This document shows, in pieces, positions 35,366 through 45,000 of a DNA stretch of 64,000 nucleotides (its first letter is position 1; every line of letters starts with the position of its first letter). The stretch spans positions 2,017,363-2,081,362 of the forward strand of contig NZ_CP036349.1 of the NCBI RefSeq assembly GCF_007753265.1. The letters run 5' to 3'. The DNA is from Botrimarina mediterranea. Lineage in GTDB: Bacteria; Planctomycetota; Planctomycetia; Pirellulales; Lacipirellulaceae. A model generated the notes under the pieces. The model did not search any database, was not told the origin of the DNA, and worked only from the letters and a program-made list of their open reading frames with translations. The translations under genes were made by a program, and so were the position numbers.

Positions 35366-36265
35366 ATGAGAACGAGTCAGCTACTCGGAACTCTTCTCCT
35401 AGCGATTGCTGCGACGAGCCTGTCGGCATCTGCTGCGGAGCCGGTCGTTGTCATCGATGGTCTGTCGCAGCCGACGGGTCTGGCGGTGCGTGAGGGGCCG
35501 CGGGGCGGGGTGGAGCTGGCGATCGCCGAGGCGGGCGTCGGGCGGCTTACCTCCGTGACGTTGCTCGGCGAAGAGCGGCAGAACGCGGTGACGCTCGTCG
35601 AGGGCCTCGGCGCCGAACCGCACGCCGTGGCGTGGGCCGCCGACGGGGTGCTCTTCGCTGCGGGCGAGAAAATCACCGCCTACGCTTGCGAGCGGCCGGA
35701 CCTGCCGGCCAAGGAACTTGCCTCTGCGGCAGAGTCCACGCCCGGACGCGGCGCCTTTACGTCGCTCGTCGCCACGGATCGGCACGTGTACGCGCTGCTT
35801 GACGGCGGCCTCTGGCGGTCGCGCCGGTTGGCGGAGCAACTAACCGAGGCCCGGGTCGCTACTCAGCATGAAGAGGGCCATGACGAAGCGATCGTCGGTT
35901 TGGCACTCAACCCGCGGGGCTATCTGGCATCGCTCGTCAGCACACGCCTCGGCCACGAGCTGCGTTTCCTCGACCCCGAGCGTCCCGAAGCCCCCGGCGA
36001 CGCGACGCCCGTCACGGGGCTCGAGGAGCCGTTCGCCATGTCGTACGGCGCCGTTACGCGGCCGAGCGAGCCGCTGCTGTACGCGTTGCAAGCGGACGGC
36101 GTCTATAGGATCGACGCGGCGGGCCCGTCGCTAGCGACGGCGCGACGCGTCGCGGAGATCGCCGAGGCGAAAGCGATGGCGTTCGGACCCGACGGCGCGT
36201 TATACATCGTCACCGCCGACGAGTCGCGCACCGGTGTGGTGCTGCGTACCGCCGGAGAGTTCTAA
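35366..36265 (+). CDS. Secreted beta-propeller-like protein
   Basis: 299 residues with a signal peptide (MRTSQLLGTLLLAIAATSLS, cleavage near SAA). Repeating segments of the type GLSQPTGLAVREGPRG, EPHAVAWAADGVLFA, LALNPRGYLAS and AKAMAFGPDGALYIV suggest blades of an NHL/SMP-30-like propeller. No catalytic residues can be named. It is followed 20 bases later by a small helical protein gene, probably co-transcribed. Confidence 0.65.
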   Translation: MRTSQLLGTLLLAIAATSLSASAAEPVVVIDGLSQPTGLAVREGPRGGVELAIAEAGVGRLTSVTLLGEERQNAVTLVEGLGAEPHAVAWAADGVLFAAGEKITAYACERPDLPAKELASAAESTPGRGAFTSLVATDRHVYALLDGGLWRSRRLAEQLTEARVATQHEEGHDEAIVGLALNPRGYLASLVSTRLGHELRFLDPERPEAPGDATPVTGLEEPFAMSYGAVTRPSEPLLYALQADGVYRIDAAGPSLATARRVAEIAEAKAMAFGPDGALYIVTADESRTGVVLRTAGEF

Positions 36266-36285
36266 TCTCTCAGGGAGCTAATCGC

Positions 36286-36606
36286 ATGTCGCGACGCGAA
36301 CGAATCGAGGCGATGCTCACCGACGACCCCAGCGACACCTTTCTGCGCTACGGCTTGGCGATGGAGCTCGACAAGGAAGGCTCGCACGAAGCGAGCCTCG
36401 AGCACCTAGCGGGCCTCACGAAAGACGCCACGCCTTACGTCCCCGCGTTCTTCATGGCGGCGCAGCAACTCGCCCGCTTGGAACGCGTCAACGAGGCCCG
36501 TGACTACCTACGCGTCGGCATTGAGGAAGCCCGCCGCCAAGGCGATGCCCACGCCGCGGGCGAGATGAGCGAGTTCCTGGCGTCGCTTGGGCGGGCAGGC
36601 GAGTAG
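36286..36606 (+). CDS. Small TPR-like protein
   Basis: 106 residues, helical. FLRYGLAMELDKEGSHEASL and YVPAFFMAAQQLARLERVNE look like two or three tetratricopeptide-type helix pairs, so protein binding is likely. AGGGAG stands eight bases before the ATG. Its TAG stop is followed at once by a repeat element. Confidence 0.7.
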   Translation: MSRRERIEAMLTDDPSDTFLRYGLAMELDKEGSHEASLEHLAGLTKDATPYVPAFFMAAQQLARLERVNEARDYLRVGIEEARRQGDAHAAGEMSEFLASLGRAGE

Positions 36607-36862
36607 CGTCGCGCAGAGACGCGGAGACGCGGAGAAGACTCACGCAAAGCCGCCAAGGCGCAAGGGACGGGTGGAGCATTTCCGACCGCCGAGCCGCGAC
36701 CGTCAGGGAGCGATCCAGACGCGTTCGATGTCAGAGTTGTTTGGTCGCCCCCTGACAGTCGTGACTCAGCAAAATAAGGCCTTAGGGTTCTTCCTTCGCG
36801 CCTTAGCGACTTTGCGTGAGTCCTTTCGGCTGTCTCCGCGTCTCTGTGCGAGACCCCTTCCC
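36607..36862. repeat. Inverted repeat, GCAGAGACGCGGAGACGCGG family, and intergenic remainder
   Basis: The left part (36607-36672; CGCAGAGACGCGGAGACG, ACTCACGCAAAGCCGCCAAG) is mirrored by 36785-36860 (GACTTTGCGTGAGT, TCTCCGCGTCTCTGTGCGAG). Between them is GAGCCGCGACCGTCAGGGAG, which recurs near 39050 and 39805. The rest to 37079 holds no gene I can support. Confidence 0.7.
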
Positions 36863-37079
36863 GTGCATCGTTATGCAGCGTGATCAGCCGATTGCGCATG
36901 CGCTTCGACCAATCGAGCACGCGGCAAGCGGATCGTCTCGCCATCCGGTCCCACTTGTCTCGCCTCTCCGCAGAGGTGATTGCGGTCACGGGCGCCCCCT
37001 TTTAGCCTCGGTCTGGAAAGAAGGCCGGCCGGGGCGGCGTCGCTCGGGCTCGATTCACGGAACACAACGAGACAGGGAA

Positions 37080-38726
37080 ATGGCTAACGGATCGAAGTGC
37101 GCGCTGGGGTTGGTTGCGGCCTGGGTCGTTCTCTTGGTGGGCGTCGTTTCGCCTACGCCCGCTGCGGTCATCCCGACCAACCTGCTCCCCTACACGCAAG
37201 TCGCCGAGCCCTTCTACGGCATCACGCATTACCAGATCTTTCAGCCGTACAACGCTCCGGCGTCGGCGCCCTTCCCGCGGGAGGTCGCCATCCACTTGGT
37301 GGAGATCGATGCCTCGGCGCCCGGGATCGAGTTCCTCGGGACGCCCGGTAACGGCGCGACGAGTAACGAGTACACACGCACCACGACGAGCACGTTTGTC
37401 GCCAACAACGATTTGGCCGTTGGCATCAACGGCGACTTCTTCACAACCAACACGGGCATCACCGCCAACGTCAATGGCTTGGGCGTCAGCAACGGGGACA
37501 TCGTCTCGGGCCCTGGCGGCAGCGGCAACTCACTCGTGACCTTCGCCGATCAGTCCGCGTCGATCATTACCAGCTCGACCATCCCCGCCGGCGCGTGGAA
37601 CGCCGTCAGCGGCAATCAGCGGCTCGTGAACAACGGTCTCAACGTCACCCCTTCGGGCAGCTACACGACGACGCTCAATCCGCATACGGCTGTCGGTGTC
37701 GATGCGGAAACAGGGAACGTCTTCTTCATGCTGGTTGACGGCCGGCAGGGCGACTTCTCGGGCGGCATGCGGACCGACGAAATGGCCGACCTGTTTATCG
37801 ACTTCGGCGTCGATAACGCGATCAACCTCGACGGCGGCGGCAGCTCGACGCTTGTCTTCGCCGACGGCATTGGCGGCGCGTCGCGCGTCGTCAACAGCCC
37901 CAGCGACAACGCCACGCCCCAACGCCCCGGCGGCGAGCGCTTGGTCGCCAACCACTTCGGCGTGGCGGCGATCCCGAATCCCGCCTATGTCCCGATCCCG
38001 GCGCCCGCGCGTCCGCCGGTGGCCAACACCGATCCGCTGCTGGTTAACCTGACGATCTTCGACGACTTCGAAGCGAACGAAGGCCGTTTCAATCAGGCGC
38101 CCACCTTTAGCGGCTCGACTCTCGGCATCACGGCCGCCAGCACCGCCGAGCGCGTTACGGGCGACGCTCAGATGGGCGACGCTCGCCAAAAGCTAACGCT
38201 CGTCCGCGACAGCCGCACGACCGGCGCCCGGGTCCGCCACGTCTCCGGCGGCGCCAACCCTCTCAACAACCGCGAAATCGAGGACGGCGAGTTGCGGGCG
38301 ATGGGAACCGAGGGCTTCGTTGGCTACTTCCTCAAGACCACCGAGCCCGACCTGATGGTCTCGCTCGGCCTCGACGACGGCTTCGCCCAGGGCGTCACCG
38401 GAACCGAGATCGCTACTTCGCTCCCCGTGATCGCCGACGGCGAGTGGCACCTCTACGAGTGGGACCTCAGCGACGCGGCTATGTGGAACAACTTCGCCGG
38501 CGGCAACGGCACGATCAACGGCCCCGGCGCCTACATCGACTCGATCATGCTCTTCCCGGGCGCGAGCACGGCCAACACCACGTTCGACGTGTTCATCGAC
38601 ACGGTGGCATACAACCCGTACGGCAGCCTCGCCCTGCTGGCGATCCCCGAACCGACGAACGCGACGCTCGTCGCGTCGATGTTGCTCATGTCGCTGACGT
38701 CTCGCGCTGCGACGCGGAGACGCTGA
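37080..38726 (+). CDS. Phosphodiester glycosidase (NAGPA-like) domain protein with PEP-CTERM
   Basis: 548 residues. Signal peptide to about TPA (residue 28). The first half has NAGPA-domain blocks: VGINGDFFTTNTG, LNPHTAVGVDAETG and AINLDGGGSSTLVF, as in proteins that cleave GlcNAc-1-phosphodiesters. The second half (38050 onward) is a carbohydrate-binding-like beta domain. It ends IPEPTNATLVASMLLMSL then SRAATRRR, a PEP-CTERM signal, so it is surface-sorted. The last codons (TRRR and stop) lie in a dispersed repeat. Confidence 0.82.
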   Translation: MANGSKCALGLVAAWVVLLVGVVSPTPAAVIPTNLLPYTQVAEPFYGITHYQIFQPYNAPASAPFPREVAIHLVEIDASAPGIEFLGTPGNGATSNEYTRTTTSTFVANNDLAVGINGDFFTTNTGITANVNGLGVSNGDIVSGPGGSGNSLVTFADQSASIITSSTIPAGAWNAVSGNQRLVNNGLNVTPSGSYTTTLNPHTAVGVDAETGNVFFMLVDGRQGDFSGGMRTDEMADLFIDFGVDNAINLDGGGSSTLVFADGIGGASRVVNSPSDNATPQRPGGERLVANHFGVAAIPNPAYVPIPAPARPPVANTDPLLVNLTIFDDFEANEGRFNQAPTFSGSTLGITAASTAERVTGDAQMGDARQKLTLVRDSRTTGARVRHVSGGANPLNNREIEDGELRAMGTEGFVGYFLKTTEPDLMVSLGLDDGFAQGVTGTEIATSLPVIADGEWHLYEWDLSDAAMWNNFAGGNGTINGPGAYIDSIMLFPGASTANTTFDVFIDTVAYNPYGSLALLAIPEPTNATLVASMLLMSLTSRAATRRR

Positions 38727-39075
38727 GAAGTCTCACGCAAAGACGCCAAGCCGCTAAGGACGACGCGAAGCGAACTAGGAGTCGGCTCGCCTGTGGGCGG
38801 CGCCGGCCCACAGCATCGCGTTGAAGGGCCTCAGGAGGCCCTAGAATCGCTTCTTGCGCGCTCCTAAAGGTTTAGCCGCACCCCAGGTGCGAACGCGTCA
38901 GAGGGCCCTCTATGGGGTCCAGGCGAGGTGGCCGGTTTTCCCGGGTTTCTGCCGGCATTTCGCTGGCTTTTGGCCACACCATTCGTTGAGAAGTCTCACG
39001 CAAAGACGCCAAGGCATGAAGGAATCCGCGAAGCGAATCCGGCAACCGAGCCGCGACCGTTAGGGAGCGACCAAG
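38709..39075. repeat. Repeat-rich intergenic region
   Basis: 38709-38760 and 38985-39020 both carry GAGAAGTCTCACGCAAAGAC; 39045-39075 has GAGCCGCGACCGTTAGGGAG. 38818-38925 is a second copy of the dispersed core seen at 2191-2226 and 52593-52625. No gene is apparent up to 39118. Confidence 0.7.
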
Positions 39076-39118
39076 CGGCGTGTAACTGTTGTCGATGGAT
39101 TACTTCCCACCGTACAAC

Positions 39119-39697
39119 TCACCAGTACCCAGTTCGCTGGTAAACAACGCCGGCATCTTTGTCGAACAAGTACTTAGCTCCGCCGCCATCGTCCTCGTGA
39201 GGGCTGTAGTACGTAATGGCGTTTTTGAGCGGCGGCCAGCCTTGCTCCACGTACTCGTCGAACTCGTCTGGATAAGGAGGTACGTCCTCCCCAGACATTT
39301 TGTGGCGCGGGACTGCTGAATGCTTACCGTACTTTTCCCAGAGCTCATCTAGGTAATTGTGAAAATCAGTTACCGAGATGGAGTACTTGGCAAGATACCC
39401 ATTTGGGTATGTGAACATAGAAATCGCCACGGCAGAGGGCGGCAGGTATCGCTGCGCTCGGAAGTCCGTGATCTCGTTGTAGCTTTGATACTCAAATCTC
39501 CCGAATCGAATCTTATCGAGAGCAAGCATTACGCCCGTACATGACGGCACGAAGGCAAGAATTGCCAGAAGGACGCCAAGAGAAAAAGCAGTCGTCCGCT
39601 TCCTACCAGTCTTAGGCGCCAACACGGTGAAGGCGATCACCGCGACGACAAGGCCGGTGGCAGTAATCTGTAGCGGCAGGATTAGAGGCCAAAGCAT
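39119..39697 (-). CDS. Hypothetical membrane protein
   Basis: 192 residues with two N-terminal membrane helices (LQITATGLVVAVIAFTVLA and AFSLGVLLAILAFVPSCTGV), then a soluble domain rich in Tyr and acidic residues (PPYPDEFDEYVEQGWPP, YYSPHEDDGGGAKYLFD). No family recognised. AT content is higher than in the neighbours, and it is surrounded by repeats, consistent with acquired DNA (inference). Confidence 0.6.
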   Translation of the reverse strand: MLWPLILPLQITATGLVVAVIAFTVLAPKTGRKRTTAFSLGVLLAILAFVPSCTGVMLALDKIRFGRFEYQSYNEITDFRAQRYLPPSAVAISMFTYPNGYLAKYSISVTDFHNYLDELWEKYGKHSAVPRHKMSGEDVPPYPDEFDEYVEQGWPPLKNAITYYSPHEDDGGGAKYLFDKDAGVVYQRTGYW

Positions 39698-39708
39698 GGG
39701 CTGTTATA

Positions 39709-39793
39709 GCAATTAGTGGGTCAGGCTGCGCCTGACGCGGCTGACTTAAGGGAGCTGGTGGGTCGTCAGGCACAGCCTGACCTACCTAATTGC
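39709..39793. repeat. Inverted repeat GCAATTAG...TCAGGCTG
   Basis: Arms 39709-39737 (GCAATTAGTGGGTCAGGCTG start) and 39764-39793 are near-perfect reverse complements around 26 bases. Confidence 0.75.
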
Positions 39794-39803
39794 GAATCGC
39801 TAT

Positions 39804-39917
39804 GGTCGCTCCCTAACGGTCGCGGTTCGGATACGAACAACCCTTAGCGTCCTTCCTTCGCGCCTTGGCGTCTTTGCGTGAGTCTTCTCTGCGCCTCCGC
39901 GTCTCTGCGCGAAACCT
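39804..39917. repeat. Reverse copy of the CACGCAAAGACGCCAAGG family
   Basis: Contains GGTCGCTCCCTAACGGTCGC, CCTTGGCGTCTTTGCGTGAG and GCCTCCGCGTCTCTGCGCGA, the reverse complement of blocks at 36607-36672 and 38985-39075. It ends five bases from the stop codon of the phosphatase gene. Confidence 0.75.
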
Positions 39918-39921
39918 CACG

Positions 39922-41643
39922 CTAATCCGCGTCGCGCCCGAATACGCACAGACACATGTCGTCCGACTGGTCGAAGCCGTTGACGAACTTGCGGACATCG
40001 GTGATCACGTTGTTGCCGAGGTCGGCGATCGTCTTTGCCGGGAGCCTTACCTGCGCGGCGATGCGCTCGAGGCCGTAGAGATCGCGCGTGGCGTTCATCG
40101 CCTCGTTGAAGCCGTCGGTGAAGAGCGTGAGCGACTCGCCCGGCTCGAGCGTGATCTTCGCCAGCTCGTAGTCGTAGTCGTCCATCACGCCGATCGGCAG
40201 GCCGGTGATCTCTTCGTGGACGTCGAGGACCTCGCCGCTCACCCGGCGCAGGTAGGGCGCCATGTGGCCCGCGTTGACGAGCGTGACTTCATTAGTGGCG
40301 GGATCGACGACGGTGTAGATCATCGTCACGAAACGGTCTTCGAGGCCCTGCGCGCAGAACGCCCGGTTGACGTACTTCACGGCGCTGGCGAGGTCAGGCT
40401 CGGTCGCCAGGGCGAACCGCACGTCGCTGGAGAGCTTCGCCATGACGATCGCCGCGGCGACGCCCTTGCCGGCGACGTCGCCGAGCACCACCGCGAAGCG
40501 GCCGCCGGGGAGGTTCACGTAGTCGTAGTAGTCGCCGCCCACCTGGCGGGCCGACTCGTAGAAGTCGAAGAACGCGTAGCCGAGCGCCGTCGGCGGCGCC
40601 GCGGGCAGCAGCGCCCGCTGCATGCGGGTGGCGAGCTCGAGGTCGCGCTGCAGGGCGCGCTGCGCGATCACCTGGTCGTGCATCCGCGCGTTGTCGACGG
40701 CGACCGACGCCAGGCTCGCCACCGCGGCGAGCACCTCGAGGTCGTCTTGCTCGAACCGGCTGCGTTGGTTGAGCGTGTCGATCTGGATGACGCCCATCGG
40801 TTCGTCCTCGCTGTCGATCAGCGGGACGCACATCATCGAGCGGATCTGGAACTGTGCGATCGACTCGGCCATGCCGAACCGCTCGTCGCTGGCGGCGTCG
40901 GCAGAGAGGATCGCCTTCTTGCCGGTCATCGCCTCTTCGACGATGGTGCGGCTGATCCGCGCGCCCTCTTCCATGTCGCCGCGGCGCGTCTTGGCGGCGA
41001 CCGGCACCAGCGGCGCGTCGGGCGCGGGCCGCATGACGACGAAGCCGCGGTCGGCCTGCGTGAAGACTTTGAAGAGGCTGTCGAGCAGTTTGGGGAGGAC
41101 CTCGTCGATCGAGATCGCCCGGCCGAGGCCCTTGGCGATTTCGATCAGCGCGGCGAGCTTCACCTCGGGCCGCGCGGACATCGACCAGCCCGTGGCGCCG
41201 CCCGCGCCGCCGCCGACGCCGATGGTGGCTTGGAAGTCGGTGGCGGGTTCGCTCGATTCGGTCTTGCGGTCGTCGACCATCTGGACGAGCGACGACTTGG
41301 CGTCGCTGAGGTTGCCGACCAGCATGCCGGTCAGCCCGGTCCGCCCGGGGGCGTCGTCGCCCTCGAAGGCGAACTCTTGGTCGCAGATGCCGATCAGGTC
41401 GCCGCTGGCGAGCACGGTGGGCCCGGCGATCCGCTGGCCGTTGACGTAGGTGCCGTTGCGGCTGCCGAGGTCCTCGACGACGAAGTCGGCGCCGCGGCGG
41501 ATGACCTCGGCGTGGCGGCGGCTGACGGCGGCGACGTCGAGCGAGACCTCGCAGTCGCTGCTGCGGCCGATGGTGGAGCGCTCGGCGGTGAGCGGGAACC
41601 GCTTGCCCGGTTCGACGCCTTGAACGAGGCGGAGCGTTGCCAT
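39922..41643 (-). CDS. FHA-GAF-SpoIIE (RsbU-like) Ser/Thr phosphatase
   Basis: 573 residues. FHA domain in 1-100 ([29 protein letters not shown]), GAF domain around 165-320, PP2C/SpoIIE phosphatase from about 345 ([60 protein letters not shown]). It likely dephosphorylates an anti-sigma-factor antagonist when triggered by a GAF ligand, with the FHA binding phospho-Thr from kinases such as the one at 29854. Cytoplasmic. Confidence 0.92.
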   Translation of the reverse strand: MATLRLVQGVEPGKRFPLTAERSTIGRSSDCEVSLDVAAVSRRHAEVIRRGADFVVEDLGSRNGTYVNGQRIAGPTVLASGDLIGICDQEFAFEGDDAPGRTGLTGMLVGNLSDAKSSLVQMVDDRKTESSEPATDFQATIGVGGGAGGATGWSMSARPEVKLAALIEIAKGLGRAISIDEVLPKLLDSLFKVFTQADRGFVVMRPAPDAPLVPVAAKTRRGDMEEGARISRTIVEEAMTGKKAILSADAASDERFGMAESIAQFQIRSMMCVPLIDSEDEPMGVIQIDTLNQRSRFEQDDLEVLAAVASLASVAVDNARMHDQVIAQRALQRDLELATRMQRALLPAAPPTALGYAFFDFYESARQVGGDYYDYVNLPGGRFAVVLGDVAGKGVAAAIVMAKLSSDVRFALATEPDLASAVKYVNRAFCAQGLEDRFVTMIYTVVDPATNEVTLVNAGHMAPYLRRVSGEVLDVHEEITGLPIGVMDDYDYELAKITLEPGESLTLFTDGFNEAMNATRDLYGLERIAAQVRLPAKTIADLGNNVITDVRKFVNGFDQSDDMCLCVFGRDAD

Positions 41644-41803
41644 GGGTGCGGGGCGGGGTGCGGGGAGGCGGCGGCTGGCGATCCTACCTGCCGCAGAGAG
41701 AGTCTACGGCGCCCCGAAAAAGGCCGAAAGCCTTCCGCCCTTGATCGCCGGGCCGTGGGGCCCTAATCTTTGGTTTCGTGGCCCTTCTCGCGGCCCGAGC
41801 TAC

Positions 41804-41875
41804 TGGGGATTGGTGTAATCGGTAGCACGACGGATTCTGATTCCGTTAGTCGGGGTTCAAGTCCCTGATCCCCAG
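41804..41875 (+). tRNA. tRNA-Gln (anticodon CTG)
   Basis: Acceptor TGGGGAT (41804-41810) pairs with ATCCCCA (41868-41874), with G as discriminator. The anticodon stem ACGGA/TCCGT encloses TTCTGAT, anticodon CTG. The T-loop GGTTCAAGTCC is present. U1-A72 and G73 are identity elements of tRNA-Gln. CCA is not encoded. Confidence 0.95.
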
Positions 41876-42037
41876 CTTGCTGCGTTTCTGGGCCGGCTCA
41901 GCTTGGCTACGCCAAGACTTCGCTCGGCGGGTTTCTGCGGTCTCGACGTGGCGAAGCCACGATCTGGCCACGCGCCGGCTGGCTTTCTGCGGTCTCGGCA
42001 CAGTTTGTTAGCCCTGCCCGATTTAGCCCCCAATCCC

Positions 42038-42070
42038 AATTAGCCCCCGGTCAATGACCGGGGGCTAATT
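42038..42070. terminator. Palindromic terminator TTAGCCCCCGGT/ACCGGGGGCTAA
   Basis: AATTAGCCCCCGGT and ACCGGGGGCTAATT pair exactly around CAATG. It lies nine bases past the stop of the large surface protein gene. A nearly identical hairpin is at 49849-49877. Confidence 0.8.
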
Positions 42071-42078
42071 ACCTCGCT

Positions 42079-45000
42079 TCAATCCCGACGGCGGGCGCCG
42101 GCGAGGCCGGCAGCGGCGAGCACCACCAGCGCCGCGGTCGTCGGCTCGGGGACTGCCGACGCCATCGCGAAGGCCATCGACGGGGCAGGGGCCGTGGCGC
42201 CGTAGTTGGCGGCCCAGACGGCGTGGTCGGCTGCGGTGACCGTTCCCGGCGTTGGGTCGCCCGGCAAGGTGACGGCGGCGCCGAAGTTGTCGCGGTAGAC
42301 CGTGTAGTCGGCCGCGTCGACCGAGCCGTCGTTGTTGAAGTCACCCGGCAGCACGAGGTCGAGCACCACCTGCACCGAGTTGGCGTTGTAGATGGCTTCC
42401 CATTGCGTGCCGGCGGGTAGGTTGCCCGAGCCATCGACCACGTCGGCGAACGTGCCGAGGACGCCGCCCGCCGCCGTGATCAGCTGGACGGTTGTGCCGA
42501 GCGTCGGGCCGAAGCCGCCGGTCATCACGCGCAGCTCGCCGCCGACTTGGGCGATACCGCTGGCTACCAAGCGGTCGAACTGCCCGAGCGCGTCGCCGTT
42601 GATGTCCATCTGTAGCACGCCCGACGCGGATTGCAGGTAGTCATCGAGATCGACTCGGCCCGCCGCGCCCGCCGCGATCGCCGCGAAGCCCTGGTTGGTG
42701 ACCTGGGCGCCGACGAGCGCGCCGTCATCGAAGCCCAAGGAGCTGCCGCTGTCGTTGATCAGCTCGCCCGTGCCGGAGAAGACGGCGCCGGATTGAATCC
42801 GCGTCGCGGCGTTGGCGAGCCGCAGGTCACCGGTAAGGGTCGTGTTGCTGCCGGTCTCGAACACGACCGTCCCCGCCACCTCCATCCGTGACGCGCCTCC
42901 CATGACGGTGACCGTGCCGCCGATGTCGGTGGCGTGCGTCGAGCGGTAGACGCCGCTGGAGAACGTGAGTTGCGAGGCGGGATCGAATTCGAGTTCGAAC
43001 CCGTTAGCGAAGACCGTCCCGCCATCGGCGATCACTGTGCCGTTGTAAAGGAAGGCGGCGTTGTCACGCAGTTCGAGGGTCCCCTGTGTGGCGCGGAGCG
43101 TGCCCGTGTTGGCGGCGCCGTCCCAGTCGTTCGTGTTGTTGTCAACGACGAGGGTTCCAGGCGTGGTCGAGATGATCGCGGAGTTATTGATCACCCGCGA
43201 CAGGATCGCGCCGCGGCCGCGGAAGCCGTTACCGTCGTTGGTGACCGTGGAGCCTTGAACGGTTCCTTCTTCGAGCACCACCAGGCCGATGGCGTTGGTG
43301 TTCCAGGGCGTCGTGACGTTTAGCACCGAGCCGGCGCCGTTTGTGCCAACCGTTCCGGCGTCGACGATGCCGCCGTTGACATTGAGCTGGCCGCCCGTGG
43401 CGATCAGTTGCGCGGTCCCGTTGCCGTCCACCGGGGCGTTGATGGCGCCATGCCCCCGCAGCGCGGCGCCGGATTCGATCACAAGATTGCCGGGGCCATT
43501 GACCACGCCACCGGTGATTTCGTTGGTGTCGCCCGCGACTTGTGACCCACCGGCGAGGCGGACGCCTTCGCCAAGCGTGACGTTGTTGAGCGCGCCGCCG
43601 TTGAGCTTCACCCGCGACGCGATCGAGCCGTCGCCGGTGACGTTGAGTTGCGAGCCCGCGTCGAAACGCAGGGCCGAGCCCGTCGTGGATGCGGTGACGA
43701 ACGTGTTGGCCGAAGCGTCGCCCGCATAGTTGAGGCTGCCAGCCTCGAAGACGACATCGCCGCCGCCGGTGAGGTTGACCTCGAATTGGCCGAGATTAGC
43801 GACGTTGACGGCCGCATCGACGCCGTCCCCCGCGCTATCGATCGCCGTGGCGTTGATCGTGAGCTTGGCGTTGTTGAGAACCTCCGTGGCGCCATCGTCG
43901 AGGTCGAGCGTGGCGACGCCCCACGTTGTGTCCGCGGCGATGGTGGCGTTTCCTTTACGGAAGACGCCGCCGCCAGTGAACGAACCGCCGTTATAGCTCG
44001 TGAGATTGTGGTTCAGTTCTCCACCAGCGTCGATGACGACGGCGGAAGACAAGCCGTACTCGCTTACGGCGTTGACGTTCAGGCTAGCGCCGGAAGCGAC
44101 GTTGACATCACCGTTGATGCTGAAGGTCTCGCCGTTAATCGTCGAGGTTGCGCCGCCTCCGACGTTGATCTCGCCGCCGGAAGTGACGCTCCAGGTGTTG
44201 TCGGCCGTGGTGACGTCGAGCTCGCCGCCGTTGAGGTTGATCGTGTGGTCAAAGTCCTCGTCGGCGCCGGCGCCGAGGTCGAGATCGAGGTTGCCGCCGG
44301 CGTTGATCGTCGTGACGTTCGGCGCGAGGCCCTGGCCGTCGAGGTTGAAGTCGGCTGTGTCGATGTTGACGACCGCGTTGATCACCAGCGAGGCGCCGGA
44401 GTCGTTGCCGGCGATCATGTTGAAGTCGACGCCGCTGCCGAACGTGGCGTTCGCGTTGAAGATCATCGTGCCGTTATTGTTGACGACGCCGCCCGTGGCG
44501 GTGATCGACGAGTCCAGCTGCAGCGAATCCCAAGCGTCGTCGATGTTGATCTCGCCGCCGGTCATCGTCCAAGCCGCGCCTGCAAGCCGCGCGGCGGGGC
44601 CGGGATTGGGGTCGCTGCCCGGCAGGGTGAAGCCGAACGCCGCGGTGTTGACGTTGATCACGCCCGCGTCGAGCGTCCAGGTGTGGGCCATGTCGAGCGT
44701 CGAACCGGTTGAGAGGTTCATCACGCCGCCGAAGCCGTCCGTGCCGGTGCTGACGTCAACGTCGAGCGTGGCGTTGCCGTTAATGTTGATCACGCCGTTG
44801 CCGGAGAGGCCGTCCCAGTCGAAGCGGGCGTCGACGCTGGTGGCGGTGAGCTGCAGAGTCCGCGCGGGCGGGCTCAGAAAGACGAGACCGATATTGCCGG
44901 CGGAGATCGTCCCGTCGTTGCGGAGGACGACGTGCGCGCCGCCGGGGCTAGCGTCTTCGAGGTCAACACGGCCGTTCCCCGTCAGCGAAGAGTCGGCGCC

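Noticed and set aside
39865-41766. 633-codon open frame on the plus strand
   Set aside because: It lies opposite the FHA-GAF-SpoIIE gene, whose motifs are unmistakable; the frame is rich in Arg/His/Val as expected for an antisense shadow in high-GC DNA.
41876-42037. Second RNA gene after tRNA-Gln
   Set aside because: Short hairpins such as CTTGGCTACGCCAAG and a duplicated TTTCTGCGGTCTCG are present, but no tRNA cloverleaf or known RNA motif could be drawn.
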